Positions 26,635-35,648 of a stretch of DNA of 64,000 nucleotides are shown piece by piece. The position numbers and the translations under genes were made by a program. Every line of letters begins with the position of its first letter. Within the stretch, counting starts at the first letter, position 1. Location: assembly GCA_900539375.1 (NCBI GenBank), contig UQBY01000003.1:62001-126000 (forward strand), written 5' to 3'. A model generated the notes under the pieces. It had not been told where the DNA came from, ran no database searches, and saw only the letters and a program-made list of their open reading frames with translations. This DNA is from an uncultured Clostridium sp. (GTDB lineage: Bacteria > Bacillota > Clostridia > Clostridiales > Clostridiaceae).

Positions 26635-27816
26635 TTAAGTATTTATAGTAACATTATCCCAAGATGCTCTATTATTAATACCTATAAGCCAATTTAGAGC
26701 ATAGTGTCTTTCCTTAATAACTCCTTCATTTAACCCAGCTGGCATTTCTTCTTTTTTTATTCTTGCTTCTACACAGGCCCAATCATAACGAAGAATTAAA
26801 TCTGCTTCATCAAGTATTTCTTTTTTACTTCTAGGCTTACTTTTTTTAATAATTTCAGTTAAATCATCCATTGTCCACATTATTCTTGCAATAGTTTCTA
26901 CATTACATACTTTATCTGGATAAGGTAAATCTACATAACCTAAGGCCCATAAAAGTACTTGACAACATTCATATCTCCAAGATTTATCTATACATACCCA
27001 TTCTGGTGGATTTTCACTTTCTACATATTTTTTCTCTTCTGGAGATAGATATGGCTTTATATGATAAATTTTGTCTACCATATCATAAAATTTTCTAGCA
27101 TCTCTAATATTATGTCTACTACACATAACCTCTGAAAAAATACATACTCCAAAAAGAGCTACTAAACGTGCTGCTATTTCATTTGGATTACGAAGTACTA
27201 CCTCTTCTTCCATAATAGAGCTTTTTAATTTAGGCATAAAAGGAATATTCTTTTCTTTTAACTTTTCTATAGACCTTTCTCTTCTTTCTATATCACACTC
27301 TTTTTCCTCTATATCTCTATCTAAAATATCTGAATTTCCTATTGGAAAGTATTCTGTAAATTCACTTTTCCCTGTAGGAGAAATAAGCATTTTTCCCTTT
27401 CCATCATAAAGACAATTATCTGGCATAAATAAAAGTCCATTAAGTTTTTGAGCTACAACAAACATTGAATTTATAATAAAGTTTGTACGTTTTTCTATGT
27501 CATTTTGAACAAATCTACATCCTATACAACAATTAAATATTGCTATTTGTTTTAATATTTGTTCTTGAAGCTTTTTGTCTTCCATACTATTTTGAGAATA
27601 AAAATTTATCATAGATTGTAAATGTTCTTCAAGAAAAGATTTTTCCATATTAATAAAAAACTCCATAGTTGTATCATCTTTAAATGTTATTAAAAGTTTT
27701 TTATTATCTCCATTTGAACCTAATTCTGCTTTTTTAACTACTTGTGAAAATGTATCTGCTATTACTTGAGCAACGTCTCTATTTCTTCCTATAACTGTGT
27801 ATAATGTAATATTCAT
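26635..27816 (-). CDS. DUF4272 domain protein
   Basis: A 393-residue soluble protein of unknown function. The C-terminal half has the DUF4272 pattern: RNPNEIAARLVALFGV, a tryptophan-rich block with PPEWVCIDKSWRYECCQVLLWALGY-type sequence, and a final RHYALNWLIG segment. The N-terminal 180 residues are a separate domain, with a mid-protein charged helix near 165-190. It is a single gene. The family is widespread in Firmicutes and often sits near immunity or polymorphic-toxin genes elsewhere, but no such partner is visible here. Confidence 0.75.
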   Translation of the reverse strand: MNITLYTVIGRNRDVAQVIADTFSQVVKKAELGSNGDNKKLLITFKDDTTMEFFINMEKSFLEEHLQSMINFYSQNSMEDKKLQEQILKQIAIFNCCIGCRFVQNDIEKRTNFIINSMFVVAQKLNGLLFMPDNCLYDGKGKMLISPTGKSEFTEYFPIGNSDILDRDIEEKECDIERRERSIEKLKEKNIPFMPKLKSSIMEEEVVLRNPNEIAARLVALFGVCIFSEVMCSRHNIRDARKFYDMVDKIYHIKPYLSPEEKKYVESENPPEWVCIDKSWRYECCQVLLWALGYVDLPYPDKVCNVETIARIMWTMDDLTEIIKKSKPRSKKEILDEADLILRYDWACVEARIKKEEMPAGLNEGVIKERHYALNWLIGINNRASWDNVTINT

Positions 27817-27990
27817 TACAACTTCTCCTTAATAAAATATTTTTAGTAAATGTTTTCATATATTATACCATATTTTTATATTATTTTTAATTTAAATTCA
27901 AATTTATTTATATAAATCCTTTGGAATATTAATCCTCACTTTCCATAAAGATTCTAGTTTATAAAAAACTCTTTTGCACATAATAATAGT

Positions 27991-28060
27991 GCAAAGCAAA
28001 TTAGCTTAACAAAATAATTACTTAAAAGTAATTTTTGCAAAGCAAATTTACTTGGCAAAA
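27991..28060 (+). repeat. Imperfect direct repeat before the spore protein gene
   Basis: Two 24-base copies starting GCAAAGCAAATT (27991-28014 and 28037-28060), with a start-to-start distance of 46 bases and differing at four positions, lie directly upstream of the spore protein start. CATAATA at 27979-27985 resembles a sigma-G -10 element, but no convincing -35 is seen. The repeats could be a leader or regulator site. Confidence 0.5.
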
Positions 28061-28091
28061 AAATATTTATTTAATAGAGGAGGAATTTATT

Positions 28092-28277
28092 ATGTCACAA
28101 CAAAAAGCAGTTCCAGAAGCAAAAAATGGTTTAGCCAAATTTAAAAATGAGGTAGCTAGTGAAATGGGAGTTCCTTTTACTGATTACAACGGAAACCTAT
28201 CTTCAAAACAATGTGGAAGCGTTGGAGGAGAAATGGTTAAAAGAATGGTAGAACAATACGAACAAAACATGAAGTAA
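28092..28277 (+). CDS. Alpha/beta-type small acid-soluble spore protein
   Basis: DNA-binding protein that coats forespore DNA, protects it from UV and heat, and is an amino-acid store at germination. The GPR protease site NEVASEMGV is present (about residues 20-28), followed by the conserved LSSKQCGSVGGEMVKRMV block. At 61 residues it is typical. ATG 28092 follows AGAGGAGGAA; the open frame to 28035 is upstream noise. It shows that the organism forms endospores. Forespore sigma-G control is expected from the family. Confidence 0.95.
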   Translation: MSQQKAVPEAKNGLAKFKNEVASEMGVPFTDYNGNLSSKQCGSVGGEMVKRMVEQYEQNMK

Positions 28278-28287
28278 AACAGTAAAA

Positions 28288-28317
28288 AGGTAATGACAAA
28301 TTCTTGTCATTACCTTC
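28288..28317 (+). terminator. Intrinsic terminator of the spore protein gene
   Basis: A 13-base stem (AAGGTAATGACAA and complement) with a 4-base loop is followed by a run of T. It may also help end clpB transcription from the other side. Confidence 0.88.
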
Positions 28318-28333
28318 CTCTTTTTTTTACTTT

Positions 28334-30931
28334 CTATTTAGTTGTTATGATTATTTCATCATTTTGTCCATCTATTACAGCAGTTGAACCATAATGAATA
28401 TCACCTTTTATTATTCTTCTTGCTAAGTTATTTTCTAGTGTATTTTGAATATATCTCTTAAGAGGTCTTGCACCATAAACTGGGTCATAACCTTCTCTTG
28501 CAAGGATTGTCTTTGCATTTTCAGTTACTTCTATATTTATATTTTTATCTTTTAATCTTTCTTTTAATTCTCCTAAGAATATATCTATAATCTTCTTAAT
28601 TCCTTCTTCTGATAATGGCTTAAACATTATAATATCATCTACTCTGTTTAAGAATTCAGGTTTAAATTTCATCTTTAAAGTATCCATAACTTGTTTTTTA
28701 GATTCTTCACTTATACTTTCTCCATTTTCATTTAAAAGATATTGAGAACCTATATTAGAAGTCATTATAATTATTGTATTTTTAAAGTCTACTGTTTTAC
28801 CTTTATTATCTGTTAATCTTCCATCATCTAATATTTGAAGGAACATATTAAATACATCTTCATGAGCTTTTTCAATTTCATCAAAAAGTATAACACTATA
28901 TGGTTTTCTTCTTACTGCTTCAGTTAATTGTCCGCCTTGTTCATATCCTACATATCCTGGAGGCGCTCCAACTAATCTAGATACGGCATGTTTCTCCATA
29001 TATTCAGACATATCAATTCTTATCATAGCATCTTCACTATCAAACATTGTTCTTGCTAATGTTTTTGCAAGTTCAGTTTTACCAACACCAGTTGGTCCTA
29101 AGAATATAAATGAACCTATTGGTTTGTTTTCATCCTTAAGTCCTGCTCTTGCTCTTAAGATAGCACTTGATACAGCTTCTATTGCTGTTTCTTGACCAAT
29201 TACCCTCTTTTCAAGTTCATCATCTAATCTTAATAATTTTTCTCTTTCACTTTCAAGAAGATTAGCTACAGGAATGCCAGTCCATTTAGATAAGACTTGA
29301 GAAATTTCATCTTCAGTTACTTCTTCTTTAAGAAGAGCACCTTCATAATTATCCTTTACTTCCTTTTCTTTTTGTTTAATTTCTTCTTCAATCTTAGGAA
29401 TTTCAGAATATCTTATTTCAGCTACTTTATTATAGTCATAGGCTCTTTCATATTTTTCTAAGTTTCCTCTTGCTTCGTCAAGTTTTGTCTTTAATTCTTT
29501 AATTGATGAAATATGTTCTTTTTCTTTTTCATATTTAGCAGTCATTTCATCATTTTTTTCTTTTAATTCTGCAAGTTCTTTTTCTAGGTCTTTAAGTCTT
29601 TCAACTGAACCATCATCTTTTTCTTTTTCTAGAGCTTCTTTTTCAATTTCTAATTGGAATATCTTTCTTCTTATTGTATCAAGTTCTGTTGGAAGAGAAT
29701 CTATTTCAGACCTTATCATAGCACCAGCTTCATCTATTAAGTCAATTGCTTTATCTGGAAGATATCTATCTTGAATATATCTATCAGAAAGTTTTGCAGC
29801 TGCAACTATTGCAGAGTCATGAATTCTTATTCCATGATGTATTTCAAATTTTTCTTTTAATCCTCTTAAAATAGAAATAGTATCTTCTACTGTTGGTTCA
29901 TCAACAATAACAGGTTGGAATCTTCTCTCTAAGGCTTTATCTTTTTCAATGTATTGTCTATATTCGTCAAAAGTTGTGGCACCTATACAATGTAATTCTC
30001 CTCTTGCAAGAAGTGGTTTTATTAAGTTTCCAGCATCCATTGCACCATCTGTTTTACCAGCACCAACTATTGTGTGAATTTCATCAATAAATAGTATTAT
30101 CTTTCCTTCACTGCTTTGAACTTCTTTTAAAACAGCTTTTAATCTTTCCTCAAATTCACCTCTATACTTTGCACCAGCTATTAGTGAACCCATATCAAGA
30201 GAGAATATTATTTTATCTTTTAATCCTTCAGGCACATCACCCTTTACAATTCTTTCAGCTAATCCTTCAACAATTGCAGTTTTACCAACACCAGGTTCAC
30301 CAATTAAAACTGGATTATTTTTTGTTCTTCTTGAAAGAATTCTTACAGTTCTTCTTATTTCTTCATCTCTTCCTATTACTGGGTCAAGTTTATGTTTTTT
30401 AGCTAAATCAACTAAATTTGTACCATATTTAGCAAGAGCATCATAAGTTCCTTCTGGGTCTTGAGTATCTACTCTTTGATTTCCACGAACCTCTCCTAAT
30501 ACTTTCATAAATTTATTTTTATCTATTCCATAATTTCTTAAAATGTCACCTACTGGGCCATTTTTATCTACATCTATAATTGCAAGCATTAAATGTTCTA
30601 CACTTACATAAGAATCTTTAAATTGTTTTGCTATTTCTTCTGCTTTAACTAAAACACTTTCTACTTGTCTTGTTATATAAACTCCACCACCATCTGCTCC
30701 ACTTCCTGAAACTGTTGGCATAGATTTTAATTTTGCATTTATTGAATTTTTTAATCCCTTTATATCAATACCCATTTTAGTAAAGATATTTGGGATAAGT
30801 CCATCCTCTTGCTCTACTAAAGCAGAGAAAAGATGTATTACTTCTATTTGCTGATGATTATATCTTACAGCAGTTGAATTTGCATCATTTAAAGCTTGTT
30901 GAACTCTTAATGTCATTTTTTCTACATTCAT
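28334..30931 (-). CDS. clpB: ATP-dependent disaggregase ClpB
   Basis: Hsp100 hexamer that rescues aggregated proteins together with DnaK. The order is: N-terminal domain (1-145), AAA-1 with Walker A GEPGVGKTA and Walker B IILFIDEIHTI, the coiled-coil M domain (about 405-525, which separates ClpB from ClpC), and AAA-2 with Walker A GPTGVGKTE and the aromatic pore loop GYVGYEQGG. At 865 residues it is full length. The ATG follows GGAGGGATAAATT. It is a single gene under a promoter that carries a CtsR operator. Confidence 0.97.
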   Translation of the reverse strand: MNVEKMTLRVQQALNDANSTAVRYNHQQIEVIHLFSALVEQEDGLIPNIFTKMGIDIKGLKNSINAKLKSMPTVSGSGADGGGVYITRQVESVLVKAEEIAKQFKDSYVSVEHLMLAIIDVDKNGPVGDILRNYGIDKNKFMKVLGEVRGNQRVDTQDPEGTYDALAKYGTNLVDLAKKHKLDPVIGRDEEIRRTVRILSRRTKNNPVLIGEPGVGKTAIVEGLAERIVKGDVPEGLKDKIIFSLDMGSLIAGAKYRGEFEERLKAVLKEVQSSEGKIILFIDEIHTIVGAGKTDGAMDAGNLIKPLLARGELHCIGATTFDEYRQYIEKDKALERRFQPVIVDEPTVEDTISILRGLKEKFEIHHGIRIHDSAIVAAAKLSDRYIQDRYLPDKAIDLIDEAGAMIRSEIDSLPTELDTIRRKIFQLEIEKEALEKEKDDGSVERLKDLEKELAELKEKNDEMTAKYEKEKEHISSIKELKTKLDEARGNLEKYERAYDYNKVAEIRYSEIPKIEEEIKQKEKEVKDNYEGALLKEEVTEDEISQVLSKWTGIPVANLLESEREKLLRLDDELEKRVIGQETAIEAVSSAILRARAGLKDENKPIGSFIFLGPTGVGKTELAKTLARTMFDSEDAMIRIDMSEYMEKHAVSRLVGAPPGYVGYEQGGQLTEAVRRKPYSVILFDEIEKAHEDVFNMFLQILDDGRLTDNKGKTVDFKNTIIIMTSNIGSQYLLNENGESISEESKKQVMDTLKMKFKPEFLNRVDDIIMFKPLSEEGIKKIIDIFLGELKERLKDKNINIEVTENAKTILAREGYDPVYGARPLKRYIQNTLENNLARRIIKGDIHYGSTAVIDGQNDEIIITTK

Positions 30932-30971
30932 AATTTATCCCTCCTGGATATTATTTTTCTTCCATGCTTAT

Positions 30972-31001
30972 ATAATAGCACTAAAGTCAAAGAAAGTCAA
31001 A
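30972..31001 (-). promoter_or_regulatory. clpB promoter with CtsR operator
   Basis: The tandem heptad AGTCAAA-GAA-AGTCAAA (30985-31001, plus strand) matches the CtsR consensus RGTCAAANANRGTCAAA at every position. It covers the -35 TTGACT (30995-31000), with -10 TATTAT (30972-30977) 17 bases away, so CtsR binding would exclude polymerase. Confidence 0.88.
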
Positions 31002-31102
31002 GTAAAATTTAAAATTTTTTTAGATTTTTTTTCAGAATATTTGAAATCTTTTTCTTTTATTTTAGCATATACTTTACCATATTCAATGTAAATTATTTCC
31101 TA

Positions 31103-31131
31103 TTGTACTTTTATATTTTTATTTATATAAT
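31103..31131 (+). promoter_or_regulatory. Predicted sigma-A promoter of mscS
   Basis: TTGTAC (31103-31108) and TATAAT (31126-31131) are 17 bases apart, 37 bases before the mscS start. Confidence 0.65.
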
Positions 31132-31168
31132 TGTAATTAGTTATTAATATACAAGGAGGTTTTTTTTT

Positions 31169-32032
31169 ATGGAAATATCTTTAGCTTCTTCTACTGCTAC
31201 TTCTGATGAAGTTTCTTTATCATCAATAGAAAAACTAATTAATAATTTAATAGATTGGGCTACAAATAATGGCATAAAAATATTAATTGGTTTAATATTT
31301 TTAGCAGTTGGTTGGAAAATCATTAAAAAATTAATGAAGGTATTTAACAGTTTTTCAAGTAGAAAAGAAATTGATTCTACTCTTCATTCATTTTTAGGTG
31401 CTTTTTTAGAATTAGCACTTAAGGCACTTTTAATAATATGTGTTCTTGGTTATGTTGGTTTTGAAATTACAGGCCTTGCTGCTTTACTTGCTTCTGCTGG
31501 TTTTGCTCTTGGTTTAGCATTACAAGGAAGTTTATCAAACTTTGCTGGTGGAGTTATAATTCTTATAATGAGACCTTTTAAAATTGGAGACTTTATAGAA
31601 TCTTCTGGTAATACAGGTACTGTTGAAAGAATTGAATTATTTTATACTCATCTTATAACTCCTGATAATAAAGCTATTATGATTCCAAATGGTTCTCTTT
31701 CAAATAGCACCATTATAAATTATTCTTCTAAAGATACAAGAAGAGTAGATTTAGTTTTTGGAGTTGGATATGAAGATGATATTCTTCATGTTAAAAGAGT
31801 TTTATCTAATATAATTGATAGCTGCCATTTAATATTAAAAAATCCAGAACCATTTATAAATATATGTGAACATGGAGATAGTTCTGTAAATATTGCTGTA
31901 AGAGTATGGACAGATACAAGTAATTATTGGAATGTATACTTCTATTTAATTGAACAAGCAAAAATTAAGTTTGATGAAGAAAATATTAATATTCCTTATC
32001 CACAAATGGACTTACATATTCAAAACAAATAA
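31169..32032 (+). CDS. mscS: Small-conductance mechanosensitive channel MscS
   Basis: Heptameric membrane channel that opens on hypo-osmotic shock. It has an N-terminal extension, three membrane helices (about residues 37-60, 75-100 and 105-135), and the signature third helix rich in Gly and Ala with GFALGLALQGSLSNFAGG. The cytoplasmic beta domain follows (PFKIGDFIESSGNTG; PNGSLSNSTIINYSS). At 287 residues it matches the basic MscS size. AGGAGG lies 9-10 bases upstream of the ATG. It is a single-gene unit with its own promoter and terminator. Confidence 0.95.
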   Translation: MEISLASSTATSDEVSLSSIEKLINNLIDWATNNGIKILIGLIFLAVGWKIIKKLMKVFNSFSSRKEIDSTLHSFLGAFLELALKALLIICVLGYVGFEITGLAALLASAGFALGLALQGSLSNFAGGVIILIMRPFKIGDFIESSGNTGTVERIELFYTHLITPDNKAIMIPNGSLSNSTIINYSSKDTRRVDLVFGVGYEDDILHVKRVLSNIIDSCHLILKNPEPFINICEHGDSSVNIAVRVWTDTSNYWNVYFYLIEQAKIKFDEENINIPYPQMDLHIQNK

Positions 32033-32085
32033 ATTAACTTAATTCAAAAATAGTAGTTTTCTTATGACTAATAGTTTATAAATTG

Positions 32086-32113
32086 AAGAACACTTGTTAA
32101 AATTAGTGTTCTT
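32086..32113 (+). terminator. Intrinsic terminator of mscS
   Basis: A 9-base stem (AAGAACACT / AGTGTTCTT) with a 10-base loop is followed by a run of T. Confidence 0.8.
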
Positions 32114-32268
32114 TTTTTATTATATTAGTAAATTATATTGTTTCTTAAGTTTGAAAAAATAGTTAAACTTATGATTTTTTTGAATTATTGCTTTGTTTTT
32201 ACATTGTAGGAAATGTGAAGTATGGTATTATTATAATATAATTTATTAAGATTTTTTGGAGGACTAAA

Positions 32269-34347
32269 TTGAGGAAGGAACATATAATTTATAATTCTAA
32301 TATTCCTGTAAAAATAACATATGCTTCTGTAAGGGAATATCCTCTTCATTGGCATAATTCTGTTGAAATAATTTATGTTCTTAAGGGTATGGTGAATATT
32401 TCTATTGATACAGATAATTATTCTATTTTTGAAAATGAAATTGAAATTATAAATACTAATGAAAGTCATAGAATTCATTCAGATGAAGATAATCTTGTTC
32501 TTATATTTCATATAGATTCTTCTTTTTTAGAAAAATATTATAAAGATATTTATAATATTTTCTTTTATACAAATACCTCTAAAGAAGATTCTCAAGAGGG
32601 AGAGGAATATTTAATTTTAAAAAAACTTCTTGCAGAAATACTTTGTGAAATGGTTCAAAGGCAGGAGGATTATGATGAAGAAATTGAATCTATTGTTATA
32701 AAACTTCTTTTCCATATTATAAATAATTTTCATTATTTAATTTCTGGTGAAGGTGATTTAAGTGAGGAGCAGTTTGATAGATATCATAGAATTTCAAAAT
32801 ATATATTTAGTAATTACAATAACAATATAACTCTTCAAGATATAGCTAAAAAGGAGTTTTTAAGTCCTGATTATTTATCTCATGATTTTAAAAATGCTAC
32901 TGGCTATAGCTTTACTGACCTTCTTAATTTAACAAGAGTTGAAGAGGCTATGAAACTTTTATTAGATTCAAATATGAGTCTAACTGAAATTTCAGAAGAA
33001 GTAGGATTTTCTCATACAAGATATTTAAATAAACACTTTAAAAATTATTATCATCTTACTCCTCTTCAATTTAGAAGGAAAAATAAAGTTGATGATAAAA
33101 TCTTAGATAAACTTAAAAATTTAACTGAATATCCATTAGAAAATTCAATTTCACTTTTATCTTCCTATCTTGAAAATTATGAAAGATTTAATTATGAAAA
33201 TAAACTTTGGAATATTGATGCTGATATGTCCTCTTCTTTAGGGGATTATACTGAAGACTTTAGAGAGATTATAACTCTTGGAGATGCTTTTGATTTATTA
33301 ATAGAAGATAATAAAGATATTCTTGAAGAAATTCAAAAAGAAATAAACTTTACCTATGGCAGATTAGAAAATTTATTTCATAGTGATATGGGGGTTTTTA
33401 AGCATGGTCCATTTTTTAATTGGAATAGAAGTAAATCTGTTTTAGAATTTTTAAGTTATCAATATATTATTCCACTAATTGTTTTAGATAATACAGAATT
33501 TACTTTAGAAGATTATAAAAATGCACTAGAAAGCTTTTTTTCATATTTTTCTGATTTAGAATATGATTATCTTAATGATATAATATTTCAAATATCCTCT
33601 TCTCTTTCAGAAGAAATTGAAATTCCATTAAGAGAATTTATAGAAAAAGAACTTAATCATTCTGTTTTAGATAAAAAATTTGTTCAAAACAGAGAACTTA
33701 ATCCAATTTATGATACTTCTTATATGATTCCTTATATAATTCATAAAGAACTTTTCACAAATGAGGATTTAAGCTTTTTAAAAGCCTTCGATGTTATAGA
33801 AAAAGAACCTAGATTAAATAATGAAGTTTTTATTGGTGCTTCAGGTTTAGTAAATGATATGAATATAAGAAAACCATCTTATTATGCCTATTATCTTTTA
33901 AGTAAACTTAATGGAACTATAATTTCTAAAGAAGATGGTTATATTATAACTAAAAATGGAGATGAATATTCTATACTTTTATATAATTATAACCCTATGA
34001 TTGATAATATTTTAAAATCAAATTATTCATCAAATAAAATATCTTTATCAAAGGCTTCAGTAAAAAAGGTTTCTCTTAATTTAAGAAATATAAATATGGA
34101 TTCAAAAATTACTATATATGAAATAAATGAAAAAATAGGTTCTTCTTATAACTACTGGCTTTCTATGGGGAGTCCTGATAGATTAAGTAAAGAAGAAAGA
34201 GAAATTTTATCTAAAGCATCCTTTCCAAAAGTTGAATTTAGATATTCAAAGAAAAGTCCAATATTAAATATTATAACTAAGCTTAATGGTTATGGAGCTA
34301 CTTTAATTCTTATAACACCAATTGTAAAAAAAGCAGAGAAAAATTAA
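32269..34347 (+). CDS. AraC-family regulator with GH39-like C-terminal domain
   Basis: The first 90 residues form a cupin-type sensor (WHNSVEIIYVLKG). Residues 170-270 hold the two AraC helix-turn-helix motifs (ITLQDIAKKEFLSPDYLSHDF; SLTEISEEVGFSHTRYLNKHF). The remaining 420 residues resemble a degenerate glycoside hydrolase 39 (beta-xylosidase) barrel (FKHGPFFNWNRSKSV; YYAYYLLSKLNG), so the protein may sense a glycoside. It starts with TTG at 32269, with GGAGGAC 4 bases before. At 692 residues it is one intact frame. No sugar-use genes adjoin it, so its targets are unknown. Confidence 0.82.
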   Translation: MRKEHIIYNSNIPVKITYASVREYPLHWHNSVEIIYVLKGMVNISIDTDNYSIFENEIEIINTNESHRIHSDEDNLVLIFHIDSSFLEKYYKDIYNIFFYTNTSKEDSQEGEEYLILKKLLAEILCEMVQRQEDYDEEIESIVIKLLFHIINNFHYLISGEGDLSEEQFDRYHRISKYIFSNYNNNITLQDIAKKEFLSPDYLSHDFKNATGYSFTDLLNLTRVEEAMKLLLDSNMSLTEISEEVGFSHTRYLNKHFKNYYHLTPLQFRRKNKVDDKILDKLKNLTEYPLENSISLLSSYLENYERFNYENKLWNIDADMSSSLGDYTEDFREIITLGDAFDLLIEDNKDILEEIQKEINFTYGRLENLFHSDMGVFKHGPFFNWNRSKSVLEFLSYQYIIPLIVLDNTEFTLEDYKNALESFFSYFSDLEYDYLNDIIFQISSSLSEEIEIPLREFIEKELNHSVLDKKFVQNRELNPIYDTSYMIPYIIHKELFTNEDLSFLKAFDVIEKEPRLNNEVFIGASGLVNDMNIRKPSYYAYYLLSKLNGTIISKEDGYIITKNGDEYSILLYNYNPMIDNILKSNYSSNKISLSKASVKKVSLNLRNINMDSKITIYEINEKIGSSYNYWLSMGSPDRLSKEEREILSKASFPKVEFRYSKKSPILNIITKLNGYGATLILITPIVKKAEKN

Positions 34348-34359
34348 ATTTTTCTCTGC
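34333..34359. terminator. Bidirectional terminator between the AraC gene and the XRE-TPR gene
   Basis: The stem GCAGAGAAAAATT / AATTTTTCTCTGC spans the AraC-gene stop codon and is flanked by T and A runs, so it ends the two convergent transcripts. Confidence 0.85.
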
Positions 34360-34364
34360 CTTTT

Positions 34365-35630
34365 TTATATGCTATTTTCTTTTTCCATAGCTAATGAAAA
34401 ATATTTTATTGATTCCTTAAATTCATCTAAATTATAATACATATTTCCCATTTCCATATATCTTTTTCTTCTTTCCTCTTTTGAACCATATTTAAGAAGG
34501 GAATCTAAAGATAAATTCATATAAAGTTCAGCACTTCTATAGTTGCCTTCTTGTTGAAGTATTATTCCTTTTAAATAATACGCTCTTTCTATTAATTCTA
34601 TTTTATTAGTTTCTATTGCTATATTTAAAGCTTCATCAACTAATTCATAGGCTTTGTTGGCTTCAAAATTATCTAAAAATATTTTTATACATCTATTTAA
34701 GAATTTAACATACTCTTCTTTATTTTCTTTTGGGAATATAGCAATTCCTTCCATAATTTCATTTGTTGCTATTGTTTTTTCATTTGCTTTAAAATAAGCT
34801 TCTCCATAATCACCCTTTGATAAAGCTACTAATACATCATTTTCTTCATTACATTCATATGCTTTTTCTATATATTCTTCCACTTCACTTTTACCTAAAA
34901 CAATACAAGATAAGGCATATTGATGATATATTTTTCCTCTTTGAAGCTTATCTTCAATACTATTTGCATACATTACAGCTTCTTGTAATAGATTATAAGC
35001 TTCTTCTTCTTTAGAAAGCTTGCAATAACATATAGCTTCATCATAAGCTATATTAGAGTAAGAACTTTTATCTTTTATTTCATTATTTTTTAGAATTTCT
35101 CTAAGTTTATTATAATAAGTTATAGCTTCTAAATACTCATTATTTTGGAATAAATATTGAGCCATATCTCTAAAATAAACAATAGTATTTTCTTCTGTAT
35201 TAGTTTTTTGATATAAATCATAATATTGAGATATTATTAATTGAATTTTTTCATACTTTTTATCATTTAAATAATATTCAAATAATATATGTACAAGTTG
35301 AAAAGATAAATCATAATATTCATAATGATTTGCATAACTTAAATTATATTCTATGCTCTCTTCAAAATCATCTTCTTTTTTTTCAATACTCTTTTTTATA
35401 TTCTCTATATTATCTTCTATTTGTTCATAAACATCTTGAACTAAATACTTAAAATCAACACCAATTTTATCTGCTATATATTGTATTATATCTTTATCTG
35501 CCTTAACCTTACCGTTTTCAATACAGCTCATTTTTGATATTGATATTTTATCTCCACAAAGTTCTTTTAAAGTTATTCCTTTATATATTCTAGATCTTTT
35601 TATTTTTTCTCCAGTAGACAATATTTCCAT
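34365..35630 (-). CDS. XRE-family regulator with TPR domain
   Basis: Residues 7-62 are an HTH_3/XRE DNA-binding domain (GEKIKRSRIYKGITLKELC...). From about residue 95 the protein is a series of tetratricopeptide-like helix pairs (for example AITYYNKLREILKNN; GNYRSAELYMNLSLDSL). This build matches RNPP-type regulators, which bind short peptides, and other XRE-TPR proteins. It is a paralogue of the gene 18 bases upstream and very probably shares its transcript. No pheromone-like small gene is found beside it, so a peptide ligand is only a possibility. AAGGGGAAATGTT precedes the ATG. Confidence 0.82.
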   Translation of the reverse strand: MEILSTGEKIKRSRIYKGITLKELCGDKISISKMSCIENGKVKADKDIIQYIADKIGVDFKYLVQDVYEQIEDNIENIKKSIEKKEDDFEESIEYNLSYANHYEYYDLSFQLVHILFEYYLNDKKYEKIQLIISQYYDLYQKTNTEENTIVYFRDMAQYLFQNNEYLEAITYYNKLREILKNNEIKDKSSYSNIAYDEAICYCKLSKEEEAYNLLQEAVMYANSIEDKLQRGKIYHQYALSCIVLGKSEVEEYIEKAYECNEENDVLVALSKGDYGEAYFKANEKTIATNEIMEGIAIFPKENKEEYVKFLNRCIKIFLDNFEANKAYELVDEALNIAIETNKIELIERAYYLKGIILQQEGNYRSAELYMNLSLDSLLKYGSKEERRKRYMEMGNMYYNLDEFKESIKYFSLAMEKENSI

Positions 35631-35648
35631 AACATTTCCCCTTACAAT

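Noticed and set aside
32185..32478. 97-codon minus-strand ORF over the AraC gene start
   Set aside because: No ribosome site, composition of shadow frame, overlaps a coding start and promoter.
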